Source: Phycisphaera sp. (GTDB taxonomy: Bacteria; Planctomycetota; Phycisphaerae; Phycisphaerales; SM1A02). Taken from it: 64,000 nucleotides of DNA. The position numbers and the translations under genes are program-made. This document shows, in pieces, positions 8,861 to 16,900 of this stretch (positions are counted from its first letter, which is position 1; each line of letters starts with the position of its first letter). The notes beneath the pieces are model-generated. The model had not been told where the DNA came from. It worked only from the letters and a program-made list of their open reading frames with translations, and did not search any database. The stretch is taken from contig WGMP01000021.1 in the NCBI GenBank assembly GCA_016124975.1, positions 1-64,000 on the forward strand, in the 5' to 3' direction.

Positions 8861-9337
8861 ATGAAGCTGCGAGACATCGTCGTCGAGAAGGCAATCGTCC
8901 CAAACATGGTCGCGCTCAAGCGCGACGACGCAATCCGCGAGCTCCTCGACGCGCTCGTCGCCAGCGGAAAGGTCTCCGAGGACCTCCGCGATGGGTTCGT
9001 CAAGGCGATCATCGCACGCGAGAACAAGGGATCGACGGGACTCAACCACGGCGTGGCGATCCCGCACACGAAGTCCGCGTCGATCAAGTCGCCGATGGCC
9101 GCGATCGGCGTGAGCCGCGCGGGCATTGACTTCAACGCGCTTGACAAGCAGCCCGTCTACTCGATCGTCCTGATGCTCTCGCCCGAGGCGAAGCCGGAGC
9201 TCCACCTCGAAGCGATCCAGGCCGTCTTCTCCCACCTTTCCAAGGACCAGTTCCGCCGCTTCCTGCGCCAGGCGACGACCGTGAAGGACGTCGTCACGCT
9301 GCTCGACGAAGCCGACGCGGGGCAGGTCGCGCGCTGA
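8861..9337 (+). CDS. ptsN: PTS EIIA component, EIIA-Ntr (PtsN) type
   Basis: This 158-residue protein is a phosphocarrier of the fructose/mannitol EIIA fold. The phospho-accepting histidine lies in GSTGLNHGVAIPHTKS, the active-site motif of EIIA-Ntr. Downstream blocks (SIVLMLSPEAKPELHLEAIQ) include the second conserved His. No EIIB or EIIC domain is attached or nearby. With hpf before and HPr five bases after, the setting is that of the regulatory PTS-Ntr rather than sugar uptake. EIIA-Ntr typically reports nitrogen or potassium status by protein-protein contact; its partner here is unknown. The start ATG is fixed by the conserved MKLRDIV. Confidence 0.9.
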   Translation: MKLRDIVVEKAIVPNMVALKRDDAIRELLDALVASGKVSEDLRDGFVKAIIARENKGSTGLNHGVAIPHTKSASIKSPMAAIGVSRAGIDFNALDKQPVYSIVLMLSPEAKPELHLEAIQAVFSHLSKDQFRRFLRQATTVKDVVTLLDEADAGQVAR

Positions 9338-9342
9338 CGCCG

Positions 9343-9618
9343 ATGCTCTCGGCAGAGACCACGATCGTCAACCGACTCGGGCTGCATGCGCGGCCCGCGA
9401 TGGCGTTCGTGGAAGAGGCCTCGCGCTTCGCGGCTGCGATCAGCGTGCGAAAGAAGGGCGACGGCGAGATCGTCGACGGGAAGTCGATCCTGCAGATGCT
9501 GATGCTCGCGGGAACCTGCGGCACCGTGATCGAGATCACAGCGGACGGCTCCGACGAACGGAGCGCGCTCGACGCGCTTCTCGCGCTGGTCGCGGCCAAG
9601 TTCGGCGAAGACGAATGA
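9343..9618 (+). CDS. HPr-family phosphocarrier (NPr/HPr)
   Basis: HPr passes phosphate from EI to EIIA proteins. The 91-residue product has the active-site His in NRLGLHARPAMAFV and the regulatory-serine region DGKSILQMLML, which would be the target of HPr kinase if one exists. It begins five bases after the EIIA stop, so the two are co-transcribed and probably coupled. Given the hpf-ptsN context it is likely the NPr of a PTS-Ntr chain. No EI (ptsP/ptsI) or HPr kinase is present in this window. It converges on gpsA with a 22-bp gap. Confidence 0.92.
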   Translation: MLSAETTIVNRLGLHARPAMAFVEEASRFAAAISVRKKGDGEIVDGKSILQMLMLAGTCGTVIEITADGSDERSALDALLALVAAKFGEDE

Positions 9619-9640
9619 TGCGCCCTTCCGCGTGCCCGCG

Positions 9641-10702
9641 TCATCCGCGCGCGGGGTCGGGCTCCGCGAGGCGCTCGGTGGCCGCGACGCGACGCATGAG
9701 CTGCGCGAGCGCCTCGCGCGGCGCGAGCCCGTGGTAGACCATCGCCTCGACGGCCTCGCAGATCGGAAGCTCGATTCCGCGCTCGCGCGCGATTCGGACG
9801 AGCGCGCGCGCGGTCGGAACCCCCTCGACCACGGACGCGGTCGCTGAGAGCGCCTCCTCGACCCCGACGCCGCGCGCGAGGCGCTCGCCGAAGCTGCGGT
9901 TGCGGCCCTCGGGCGCGAAGCAGGTCGTGGCGAGGTCGCCGAGCCCTGCGACTCCGAAGAAGGTCTCGAAGCGCCCACCGAGCGCGACGCCAATGCGCGC
10001 GATCTCTGCGAGCCCGCGGGCGAGAAGCGCGCTCTTCGTGTTGACCCCGAGCTCCATGCCGTCGGCGACGCCCGCCGCCACGGCGATCACGTTCTTGCAG
10101 GCGCCCGCGAGTTCGACCCCGACGATGTCGGCGGACTGGTAGATGCGCATCCACTCGCATGTGAACACCGCCGCGACGCGGGCGCGGAGCGCTTCGTCGG
10201 GCGAGGCCGCGACGAGCACGGCGGGGAGCCGCCGCGCCAGTTCCGCAGCGATGGTCGGGCCGCTCAGCGCCGCGATCGGCCTCGACTGGCCGAGGACCTC
10301 GGCGAGTATGTCGCAAGGCAGACGGAAGCTGTCGACCTCGATTCCCTTCGCGATCGACACGATGGGTGCGCCCGCAGGAACGCTGCCCACGAGGCGGGTG
10401 AAGGTGGCTCGGATGAACTGCGTGGGGATGGCGCAGACCACGAGCGTGGCGTGACCGAGCGCCGACGGATCGGCGGTCACCGCGACGGCGTCGGGAAGCC
10501 TGAACCCCGGGAGGCGGCGGCTCTCGCGCGTGGCGTGAAGCGTTCGCGCGTCGTCGGCAAAGGGCGACCAGAGGGTCGTGGCAAGGCCGTTGGCCACGAG
10601 GACATCCGCGAGGACAAGCGCCATCTGGCCGTCCCCCACGATCGCGACGCGCTCGTGCAGCTGGTTCATCGGCTGCGCGAGATGGGCTGCGTGGGCCTGC
10701 AC
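9641..10702 (-). CDS. gpsA: Glycerol-3-phosphate dehydrogenase [NAD(P)+]
   Basis: GpsA reduces dihydroxyacetone phosphate to sn-glycerol-3-phosphate for phospholipid synthesis. The Rossmann loop reads VAIVGDGQMALVLA. Further blocks are SIAKGIEVDS, LSGPTIAAELARRLP, the catalytic lysine in GACKNVIAVAAGVADG, and GLGDLATTCFAPEGRN. Length (353 aa from GTG 10702, or 342 from ATG 10669) is normal. The GTG is preceded by TATCCT at a 7-nt spacing with no Shine-Dalgarno, fitting a leaderless start. The ATG twelve codons in (MNQLHERVAIVG) is the alternative and lies closer to the usual family N-terminus. Confidence 0.93.
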   Translation of the reverse strand: MQAHAAHLAQPMNQLHERVAIVGDGQMALVLADVLVANGLATTLWSPFADDARTLHATRESRRLPGFRLPDAVAVTADPSALGHATLVVCAIPTQFIRATFTRLVGSVPAGAPIVSIAKGIEVDSFRLPCDILAEVLGQSRPIAALSGPTIAAELARRLPAVLVAASPDEALRARVAAVFTCEWMRIYQSADIVGVELAGACKNVIAVAAGVADGMELGVNTKSALLARGLAEIARIGVALGGRFETFFGVAGLGDLATTCFAPEGRNRSFGERLARGVGVEEALSATASVVEGVPTARALVRIARERGIELPICEAVEAMVYHGLAPREALAQLMRRVAATERLAEPDPARG

Positions 10703-10709
10703 GGGTCGG

Positions 10710-10715
10710 AGGATA
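10710..10715 (-). promoter_or_regulatory. Candidate -10 of gpsA (TATCCT), leaderless start
   Basis: On the minus strand TATCCT ends seven bases before the GTG at 10702. The spacing would put the transcription start at or next to the first base of the start codon. Confidence 0.4.
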
Positions 10716-10870
10716 GCCGCTCGCCTCGCGGGCCGCGGCGCGGCGGAGGAGGGCCTCTTCCGCGAAACGCCTTTGGGCCGAGGTCGCGCATCGGCCGAAC
10801 CGAGACCGCCCCCGCCGCGAACCCTTGTCCCGACCTGCCCACCCGCCCGACGCGGCGAGGCAGGCTCTGC

Positions 10871-10876
10871 TACCCT
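10871..10876 (+). promoter_or_regulatory. Candidate -10 (TACCCT) of the P-type ATPase gene
   Basis: TACCCT lies 51 bp before the ATG at 10928. No convincing -35 is seen. The gene also has a strong GGAGG ribosome site, so this transcript would have a conventional leader. Confidence 0.25.
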
Positions 10877-10927
10877 TGCAGGTCATTTCTTGACGGGCGC
10901 CCGCTTGCGGCGCACGGAGGCTCGGAC

Positions 10928-12946
10928 ATGTCGATCATCTCTTCACTCCCGAACACCAATTCGGTGCGGTCCGGCGACGATGCGGGCGGCGCAGAGCGTC
11001 TCGAGCGGCAGCTCTTCGTGGCGCTCTTCGGCGGCGTCCTGCTTCTCGCGGCCTGGATCGCCGACCTCGCGGGCATCGAGTCCACGGTCGCCAGCATCCC
11101 CGCCCTCGTCGGCGCGCTCGTGCTCGTCGTGCCGCTTGCAAAGGGCGCCATCGAGGAACTGCGCGAAGGCCGCGCCTCGAGCGACAGCCTCGCGTGCCTC
11201 GCCGTGTTCGCGGCGATCGCGAACGAGCTCTATCTCGCCGCAGGCTTCCTCGCGTTCTTCCTCTGGTTCAGCGAACTCGTCCTGTCGCGCACCGCGTGGG
11301 GTGCGCAGCGCGCGATCCGCGAGCTGATCGAGCTCACCCCCGACATCGCGCGCCTCGTCGACGAGACGGGTGCAGAGCGCGAGGTCTCGCTCGCGCAGCT
11401 CGGACTGGGCTCGATCGTGCGCGTCCGCCCCGGTGAGAACCTCCCCGCAGATGGCACGGTGCGCGCAGGAACCTCGAGCATCAACCAGGCCTCGCTGACG
11501 GGTGAGGCGGTGCCGATCGAGGTCCAGCCCGGAACCCCCGTCTACGCAGGCACCACGAACCTCACGGGCCAGATCGACATCGAGGTCACGGCCGTCAAGG
11601 GCGAAACGACCATCGGCAAGGTCGAGAAGCTGATCCGCGAGGCGGAGAGCGCGAAGGGCAAGAAGCAGGAGCTGATCGAGCGAATCTCGGCCTACTACGT
11701 GCCCGTGGTGCTGATGGTGGCGCTCATCGTGTGGTTCTTCACCGCGAAGTCGGGCTCGCCCGACGCGAAGGCCGTGGCGGCGGAGCGCGCGATCACCGTG
11801 CTCGTCGTCACCTGCCCGGGCGCCCTGCTCATCGCCTATCCGACCGCGATGGTCGCGGCCTTCGCGGCCGCCGCGCGGCTCGGCGTGATGATCAAGCAGA
11901 CCCGCACGCTCGAGTCCGCGGCCGACATCGACACGGTCGTCATGGACAAGACGGGCACGCTCACGACGGGCAAGTTCGCGGTCAGCCGCCTCGCGCCCGC
12001 CGAGGGCGTCGAAGGCGCGGCGCTCCTGCAGGCCGCGGCCGATGCGGAGCAGTCGTCGAACCACCCGCTTGCGAAGTCGATCCTCGAGACCGCGGAGCGC
12101 GCGCGCATCAAGCCTCAGTCGCTGAGCGCCTACCGCGAGGTCCATGGCCGCGGCGTCGCAGCCACGACCGCGGATGGCGAGATCTTCGCAGGCCGCGGCG
12201 CGTGGATCGTCGAGCTCAATCCCGCGCTTGCGGCCGAGGTTCGCGCGGTCGAAGCCAAGATCGAGGGAATGTCGGGCGTGCATGTGCTGGCGAATGGCCG
12301 CTATCTCGGCGCGGTCGGCCTCGAGGACAAGCTCCGCCGCAACGCAGGCGAGGTCGTGGCGAAGCTCCGTGAGCTCGGCGTGCGGCGCATCGCGATCTTC
12401 ACGGGCGACCGCCTCGCGGTCGCGACCCGCGTCGGCCAGTCGGTCGGCGTCGACTCGATCGAGGCCGAGTGCCTGCCCGAGGAGAAGCACGAGGAGCTCA
12501 AGTACCTCATCCGCAAGGGACATCGCACGCTCGTGGTCGGCGACGGCATCAACGACGGCCCGATCCTCGCAACCGCCGACGTCGGCGTCGCCATGGGCCT
12601 CTCGGGCTCCGACATCGCGACCAACAGCGCGGGCGTCGCGCTGATGAACGACGACCTGCGCAACATCCCGTTCCTTCTCGAGATCGCGCGCAAGGCGAAG
12701 TCCGTGATCGCGCTCAACATCGCGGTGGCGATCCTTCTTGCGATCATCGGCCTCGCGCTCGCCGCGACGGGCAAGCTCTACATCTGGGTGACGCCCTTCT
12801 ACCAGGCCGCGGCCTACATCTTCGTCATCGCGAACTCGCTGCGGCTCGTGCGCTTTGGCGAGGATTTCGCGGCGGCCGAGGAGATCCGACGCGAGCAGGA
12901 GGCCTCGATCGCGGCCAAGCCCACCCGCAAGCTCGCGGGAGCCTGA
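10928..12946 (+). CDS. Heavy-metal (P1B-like) P-type ATPase with CPG motif
   Basis: This 672-residue membrane ATPase pumps a cation using an aspartyl-phosphate intermediate. Visible motifs are TGEAVP (about 191), the phosphorylation site DKTGTLT (about 338), NHPLA of the HP motif (about 377), and GDGIND (about 538). Paired hydrophobic helices lie at the N-terminus, around 260-310, and at the C-terminus. HP-type N-domain motifs indicate the P1B (heavy-metal) class. Two oddities: there is no N-terminal CxxC metal-binding domain, and the transport-site motif reads [11 protein letters not shown], so CPC/SPC is replaced by CPG. The transported ion cannot be assigned. GGAGG before ATG 10928 fixes the start. 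Confidence 0.9.
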   Translation: MSIISSLPNTNSVRSGDDAGGAERLERQLFVALFGGVLLLAAWIADLAGIESTVASIPALVGALVLVVPLAKGAIEELREGRASSDSLACLAVFAAIANELYLAAGFLAFFLWFSELVLSRTAWGAQRAIRELIELTPDIARLVDETGAEREVSLAQLGLGSIVRVRPGENLPADGTVRAGTSSINQASLTGEAVPIEVQPGTPVYAGTTNLTGQIDIEVTAVKGETTIGKVEKLIREAESAKGKKQELIERISAYYVPVVLMVALIVWFFTAKSGSPDAKAVAAERAITVLVVTCPGALLIAYPTAMVAAFAAAARLGVMIKQTRTLESAADIDTVVMDKTGTLTTGKFAVSRLAPAEGVEGAALLQAAADAEQSSNHPLAKSILETAERARIKPQSLSAYREVHGRGVAATTADGEIFAGRGAWIVELNPALAAEVRAVEAKIEGMSGVHVLANGRYLGAVGLEDKLRRNAGEVVAKLRELGVRRIAIFTGDRLAVATRVGQSVGVDSIEAECLPEEKHEELKYLIRKGHRTLVVGDGINDGPILATADVGVAMGLSGSDIATNSAGVALMNDDLRNIPFLLEIARKAKSVIALNIAVAILLAIIGLALAATGKLYIWVTPFYQAAAYIFVIANSLRLVRFGEDFAAAEEIRREQEASIAAKPTRKLAGA

Positions 12947-12975
12947 GCGCCCCGCGACGGAGGCGGTCCCTTTGC

Positions 12976-12981
12976 TACATT
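12976..12981 (+). promoter_or_regulatory. Candidate -10 (TACATT) of the aldolase gene
   Basis: TACATT lies 60 bp before the aldolase ATG and immediately before a terminator-like hairpin. If real, the hairpin would be inside the aldolase leader. No good -35 is seen. Confidence 0.25.
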
Positions 12982-12983
12982 CC

Positions 12984-13020
12984 GCAGGCGCTCGGTCGAA
13001 CGGGCGCCTGCCTTCTTTTT
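12984..13020 (+). terminator. Rho-independent terminator or attenuator before the aldolase gene
   Basis: GCAGGCGC (12984-12991) pairs perfectly with GCGCCTGC (13004-13011), followed by CTTCTTTTT. The simplest reading is the terminator of the P-type ATPase, 40 bp downstream of its stop. Because a -10-like TACATT lies just before it and the aldolase ATG just after, it could instead act as an attenuator. Confidence 0.7.
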
Positions 13021-13041
13021 CGCTCCTTCGCGGGATTCCCC

Positions 13042-14112
13042 ATGTCAACGCTCGCCACCATCCAGTCGCTCCTCGGCTCCGACGCAGACTCGCTCCTTGC
13101 CCACAAGGCGAAGGTCTCGAAGGACATGCTGCACCTGCCGTCGCCGTCGTTCGTCGACGCGGCGTTCGGGCCGAGCGACCGCAGCCCGCAGGTCCTGCGC
13201 AGCCTGCAGGCGATGTTCGGCCACGGCCGCCTCGCGAACACGGGATACCTCTCGATCCTTCCCGTCGACCAAGGCATCGAGCACTCGGCGGGCGCGAGCT
13301 TCGCGAAGAACCCGATCTACTTCGACGGCGAGAACATCGTGAAGCTCGCCATCGACGGCGGCTGCAACGCGGTGGCCACGACCTTCGGCGTGCTGGCGAG
13401 CGTGTCGCGCAAGTACGCGCACCGGATCCCCTTCATGGTGAAGATCAACCACAACGAGCTGATGACCTATCCGAACAAGTTCGACCAGGTCATGTTCGGC
13501 TCGGTGCGCGAGGCGTGGAACCTCGGCGCGTGCGCGGTCGGCGCCACGATCTACTTTGGCAGCGACCAGTCGACGCGGCAGATCGTCGAGGTCGCGCGCG
13601 CGTTCGAGGAGGCGCACGCGCTCGGCATGGCCACGGTGCTGTGGTGCTACATCCGCAACAACGCCTTCAAGACGGGCGGCAAGGACTACCATGTCTCCGC
13701 CGACCTCACGGGGCAGGCCAACCACCTCGGCGTGACGATCAAGGCGGACATCATCAAGCAGAAGCTGCCCGAGCTGAACGGCGGCTACTCCGCGCTGAAC
13801 TCCGGGGACTCGAGCTACGGCAAGCTCGACAAGCGCATGTACGCGGACCTGGCCACCGACCACCCGATCGACCTCTGCCGCTACCAGGTGCTCAACTGCT
13901 ACTGCGGGCGCGCGGGCCTGATCAACTCGGGCGGCGCCAGTGGTTCGAACGACCTCGCGGAGGCCGTCAAGACCGCCGTGATCAACAAGCGCGCGGGCGG
14001 GATGGGGCTGATCTCCGGCCGAAAGGCCTTCCAGAAGCCCATGGACGAGGGCGTGAAGCTCCTCCACGCCATCCAGGACGTCTACCTCTGCGGCGGCGTC
14101 ACCGTGGCGTAA
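13042..14112 (+). CDS. fbaB: Class I fructose-bisphosphate aldolase (DhnA/FbaB type)
   Basis: The enzyme interconverts fructose-1,6-bisphosphate with the two triose phosphates via a Schiff base. The 356-residue protein matches the archaeal/FbaB-type class I family: [17 protein letters not shown] near residue 75, [24 protein letters not shown], and the Lys-rich [14 protein letters not shown] where the Schiff-base lysine is expected. [10 protein letters not shown] and [14 protein letters not shown] form the phosphate site. No Cys/His zinc cluster of class II enzymes is seen. It is preceded by a terminator/attenuator. Its own likely terminator is far downstream at 14348. Confidence 0.93.
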   Translation: MSTLATIQSLLGSDADSLLAHKAKVSKDMLHLPSPSFVDAAFGPSDRSPQVLRSLQAMFGHGRLANTGYLSILPVDQGIEHSAGASFAKNPIYFDGENIVKLAIDGGCNAVATTFGVLASVSRKYAHRIPFMVKINHNELMTYPNKFDQVMFGSVREAWNLGACAVGATIYFGSDQSTRQIVEVARAFEEAHALGMATVLWCYIRNNAFKTGGKDYHVSADLTGQANHLGVTIKADIIKQKLPELNGGYSALNSGDSSYGKLDKRMYADLATDHPIDLCRYQVLNCYCGRAGLINSGGASGSNDLAEAVKTAVINKRAGGMGLISGRKAFQKPMDEGVKLLHAIQDVYLCGGVTVA

Positions 14113-14347
14113 CTCCCTCTCTGTTCGGAGGTTCGGCCGGTAACCCTCTGCGGACCCGTGGCGGCCCACGGCGGTCGCGCGCCCCGCGGCGGCCTTGAAG
14201 GCGCTCACTTGCGGCCGATTTCGTACTTTTCTTCGCCGAGCGTGACACGCGTCGGCCGCCGTTTGCGCTTCTACGGTCGAACAGGACACGCCGCGCAGGT
14301 GCCGGAACACACCAGCGCGGCAGACAGATTTCTCTCTCTCCGCGAAC

Positions 14348-14376
14348 ACCCCGGATTGCCGGGGTTGTTTGTTTTT
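14348..14376 (+). terminator. Rho-independent terminator
   Basis: ACCCCGG (14348-14354), loop attg, CCGGGGT (14359-14365), then TGTTTGTTTTT. It is a clear plus-strand terminator located 235 bp after the aldolase stop and directly before the mnmA -10. It therefore ends the aldolase transcript or an unannotated RNA. Confidence 0.8.
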
Positions 14377-14382
14377 GCACCG

Positions 14383-14388
14383 TAGACT
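14383..14388 (+). promoter_or_regulatory. Candidate -10 of mnmA (TAGACT), leaderless start
   Basis: TAGACT ends seven bases before the GTG start of mnmA, right after the terminator U-tract. The spacing predicts transcription starting at the start codon. Confidence 0.4.
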
Positions 14389-14395
14389 CCGCGCC

Positions 14396-15505
14396 GTGAA
14401 GGTGCTCCTCGCCATGTCGGGCGGCGTCGACAGCTCGGTCGCCGCCGCCCTCCTCCAGCGCGACGGCCACGAGGTCGTCGGCTGCTTCATGCGGCTCGGG
14501 AGCCCCGGCGACGAACTGGAGACGCCGCGTGCGGACCTCGGCGACGCAAGGCCGCAGGCGAAAATCGGCCATCAGGGATGCTGCTCGATCAACGACGCGG
14601 CCGACGCGCGGCTCGTGGCGGCGAAGCTCGGCATCCCCTTCTATGTCGTCAACTTCCGCAACGACTTCGGCAGGATCATCGAGTACTTCGAGCGCGAGTA
14701 CCACGAAGGGCGCACGCCGAACCCGTGCGTGCGCTGCAACGACTGGCTCAAGTACGGCAAGCTGCGCGCATATGCCGAGCAGCTCGGCTGCGACGCCGTC
14801 GCGACGGGGCACTACGCGCAGGTGGTCGCGACGCCCGAGGGGCCGCGCGTCGCGCGCGGCGTCGACCACGCCAAGGACCAGTCGTATGTCCTGTTCGGCA
14901 TCGGCCCGCAGGCGATCGCGCGCATGTTGCTTCCGATCGGCGGGTTCGAGAAGCCGCGCGTGCGGGAGCTCGCGCGCGAGTTCGGGCTGCCCGTCTCCGA
15001 CAAGCCCGACTCGCAGGAGATCTGCTTCGTTCCCGACGACTACGCGTCGTTCCTCGAGCGGCGCCAGCCCGCGCGATTCGAGTCGGGCGCGATCGAGGAC
15101 GAGTCGGGGCGCGTGCTCGGCACGCACGAAGGGCACCAGCGCTTCACGGTCGGCCAGCGCAAGGGCCTGCGCGTGCCCGCGACGATTCCGCTCTTCGTGA
15201 TCCGCAAGGACGCCGCGCGCAACACGGTGGTCGTCGGGCCGCGCGAGTCGCTCGAGGTGCGCGCGCTGGAGGCTGCCGAGGTGGTCTGGTACGGCGCCGC
15301 GCCCGAGGCGCCGATCGCCTGCACGGCGCAGGTGCGCGCGCACGGAGCGCCCATTCCCGCGCAGGTCTCGCTGTCGGACGGGGTCCTGCGCGTGGCGTTC
15401 GACCGCGCCGAAGCAGGCGTTGCGCCCGGGCAGGCCATCGTCTGCTACGACCGCGAGGACCGCATCCTCGGCGGCGGTTGGATTCGCGCTACATTCCGCG
15501 GGTGA
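14396..15505 (+). CDS. mnmA: tRNA-specific 2-thiouridylase
   Basis: MnmA activates U34 of Lys, Glu and Gln tRNAs with ATP and inserts sulfur to make 2-thiouridine. The PP-loop AMSGGVDSSVAA is at the N-terminus. The catalytic cysteines lie in TPNPCVRCNDWLKYG and SDKPDSQEICFVP. GHYAQV and the C-terminal beta domain (HRFTVGQRKGL-like FTVGQRKGL) complete the match. The start is taken as GTG 14396 (MKVLLAMSGGVDSS); the ORF-track TTG at 14369 lies inside the terminator U-tract. From GTG the protein is 369 residues, normal for the family. Its stop overlaps the GTG of the next gene. Confidence 0.96.
   Translation: MKVLLAMSGGVDSSVAAALLQRDGHEVVGCFMRLGSPGDELETPRADLGDARPQAKIGHQGCCSINDAADARLVAAKLGIPFYVVNFRNDFGRIIEYFEREYHEGRTPNPCVRCNDWLKYGKLRAYAEQLGCDAVATGHYAQVVATPEGPRVARGVDHAKDQSYVLFGIGPQAIARMLLPIGGFEKPRVRELAREFGLPVSDKPDSQEICFVPDDYASFLERRQPARFESGAIEDESGRVLGTHEGHQRFTVGQRKGLRVPATIPLFVIRKDAARNTVVVGPRESLEVRALEAAEVVWYGAAPEAPIACTAQVRAHGAPIPAQVSLSDGVLRVAFDRAEAGVAPGQAIVCYDREDRILGGGWIRATFRG
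15490..15495 (+). promoter_or_regulatory. Candidate -10 (TACATT) inside the mnmA 3' end
   Basis: TACATT ends six bases before the GTG at 15502. It would give the RNase HII-like gene its own leaderless transcript in addition to read-through from mnmA. It lies in coding sequence, so chance is possible. Confidence 0.3.
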
Positions 15506-16506
15506 TCTACGCTGGGATCGATGAAGCGGGCTACGGCCCCCTGCTTGGGCCGCTGTGCGTCGGAACGAGCTCGTTTCGACTGCGTGCTGCGCCGTCGCCC
15601 GAGCCGTCCTCGCAACCATCGTCGCAACCATCGTCGCCAGTCGACCTGTGGAGGCTGCTCGCGTCGGGTGTGTGCCGCAAGCCGAAGGACGCGCGGCGGC
15701 GCATCGCGATCGCGGACAGCAAGAAGCTCAAGTCGGCGGGCAAGCAGCCGCTCATCCATCTCGAGCGCGGCGTGCTCGCGTTCCTCGGCGGCGACATCCC
15801 CACGGACGATGCGGCGCTGTTCGCGCGCCTCGGCGTGTCGCCCGCCGCTTCCCGCGCGACGCCCTGGCACACGGACGCCCTGCCGCTCCCCGTCGCAATC
15901 TCCGCAGCGGAGGCCGCGATCGCGCGGAACCTCGTGTCGACGGCGCTCGACCGCGCCGACGCTTCGCTCGCCGCGCTCGGCGTGGCCGCGCTCGACCCAC
16001 CCGCCTTCAACGCGCTCTACGACGCGCTTGGGAACAAGGCGTCGATCAACCTGTCGCTCGTCTATCAGGCGCTGCGCGCCGTCGATCTCGCCCGTGGTGA
16101 CGAAGACGCGTTCGTGGCCGTCGATCGCCAGGGCGGCCGCGCGGACTACCGCGAGGGCCTCGCGGAGCACCTCGCCGATGGCCGCGCGGTCCGCGTCCTC
16201 GCGGAGAGCGACGAGCGCTCGACCTACGCGATCGGCGGAAGCGGCGCGGACGGCGACGGGGTCCTTGTCGTCAGCTTCGAGGTCGAGGCGGAGGAGCGCC
16301 ACCTGCCCGTCGCGCTCGCCTCGATGGCTGCGAAGTACACCCGCGAACTCTCCATGCGCAGGCTGAACGCGTTCTTCGCGAAGCATCTCCCCGACCTCGC
16401 CCCGACGGCGGGCTATGTCGAGGATGGGCGCCGATTCCTGCGGGAAGTGAAGCCGATCCTCCTCGCGGAGGCCATTCCCGAACGGGGCTTCGTTCGGGTG
16501 GTCTGA
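15502..16506 (+). CDS. Divergent RNase HII-like protein
   Basis: The 334-residue protein has the RNase HII fold marks. GIDEAGYGPLLGPLCVG replaces the usual DEAGRGPxxGP and keeps the DE pair. IADSKKLK corresponds to the DSKKL motif, AVDRQGGRADY to the second acidic strand, and ALASMAAKYTREL plus APTAGYVED to the C-terminal block. RNase HII cleaves RNA in RNA-DNA hybrids and single ribonucleotides in DNA. It is much longer than bacterial RNase HII (about 200 aa): a Ser/Pro-rich linker near residue 35 and about 120 residues between motifs are additions. It overlaps mnmA (GTGA). Enzyme activity is likely but substrate choice may differ. Confidence 0.8.
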   Translation: MIYAGIDEAGYGPLLGPLCVGTSSFRLRAAPSPEPSSQPSSQPSSPVDLWRLLASGVCRKPKDARRRIAIADSKKLKSAGKQPLIHLERGVLAFLGGDIPTDDAALFARLGVSPAASRATPWHTDALPLPVAISAAEAAIARNLVSTALDRADASLAALGVAALDPPAFNALYDALGNKASINLSLVYQALRAVDLARGDEDAFVAVDRQGGRADYREGLAEHLADGRAVRVLAESDERSTYAIGGSGADGDGVLVVSFEVEAEERHLPVALASMAAKYTRELSMRRLNAFFAKHLPDLAPTAGYVEDGRRFLREVKPILLAEAIPERGFVRVV

Positions 16507-16553
16507 ACCGTCCCGGCGTCTCCGACGGCGGGAAACCCCGTCTGACACGAGGC

Positions 16554-16582
16554 TTGCATCGGGGCGCGGGCTCTTCTACACT
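16554..16582 (+). promoter_or_regulatory. Sigma-70 promoter of fusA (TTGCAT-N17-TACACT)
   Basis: TTGCAT (16554-16559) and TACACT (16577-16582) are separated by exactly 17 bases, the best -35/-10 pair I found in the window. Transcription would begin near 16589, giving a leader of about 310 nt before fusA. Confidence 0.65.
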
Positions 16583-16646
16583 GCCCGACTCGGCAGTTTT
16601 CCCCTTGGAAGCCAGATGCGCAGCGAAGACCCCTCCTGTACCGCCT

Positions 16647-16700
16647 CCGATGGACCCCGCGCACCCGCGCGGCGGGCGCTTTGCGCCTTTGGTCCATCGG
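16647..16700 (+). promoter_or_regulatory. Structured element in the fusA leader
   Basis: CCGATGGACC (16647-16656) pairs perfectly with GGTCCATCGG (16691-16700). The enclosed 34 bases contain a further GC-rich stem (GGCGC...GCGCC). There is no U-tract after it, so it is not a simple terminator. It may be a cis-regulatory RNA for EF-G synthesis; that is inference from position and pairing. Confidence 0.45.
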
Positions 16701-16900
16701 CGCGCGACTGGTTGAGGGAGCGCGTCTGAGCGCGCGCCGCGCGCCCCGCCGAGCCCCTTCGATCGCTCCACAGCAAAGCATGAGCAACGTATGTCCGCCC
16801 GAAGCGCCGAACGCGCGACGGACGGTTCCCCCGATCAAACGACAGACCGTTCGTCCCACAACCCGTCCCGCGCGCGCGGGACACCAGCAGGAAGCAAGCC

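Larger units (their letters stand above)
14113..14395. other. Gene-free interval with an isolated terminator
   Basis: 283 bp without a convincing frame between the aldolase and mnmA. It ends with a rho-independent terminator at 14348-14376 and the mnmA promoter. A TACGGT hexamer occurs near 14273. It could hold a long aldolase 3' UTR or a small RNA; nothing decides. Confidence 0.4.
16507..16900. other. fusA promoter and long leader region
   Basis: 394 bp with no credible gene. It contains a good sigma-70 promoter at 16554-16582 and then a leader of about 310 nt with a strong stem-loop at 16647-16700. The fusA ribosome site AGGAAG is at its end. Minus-strand frames across it are shadows. Confidence 0.6.
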
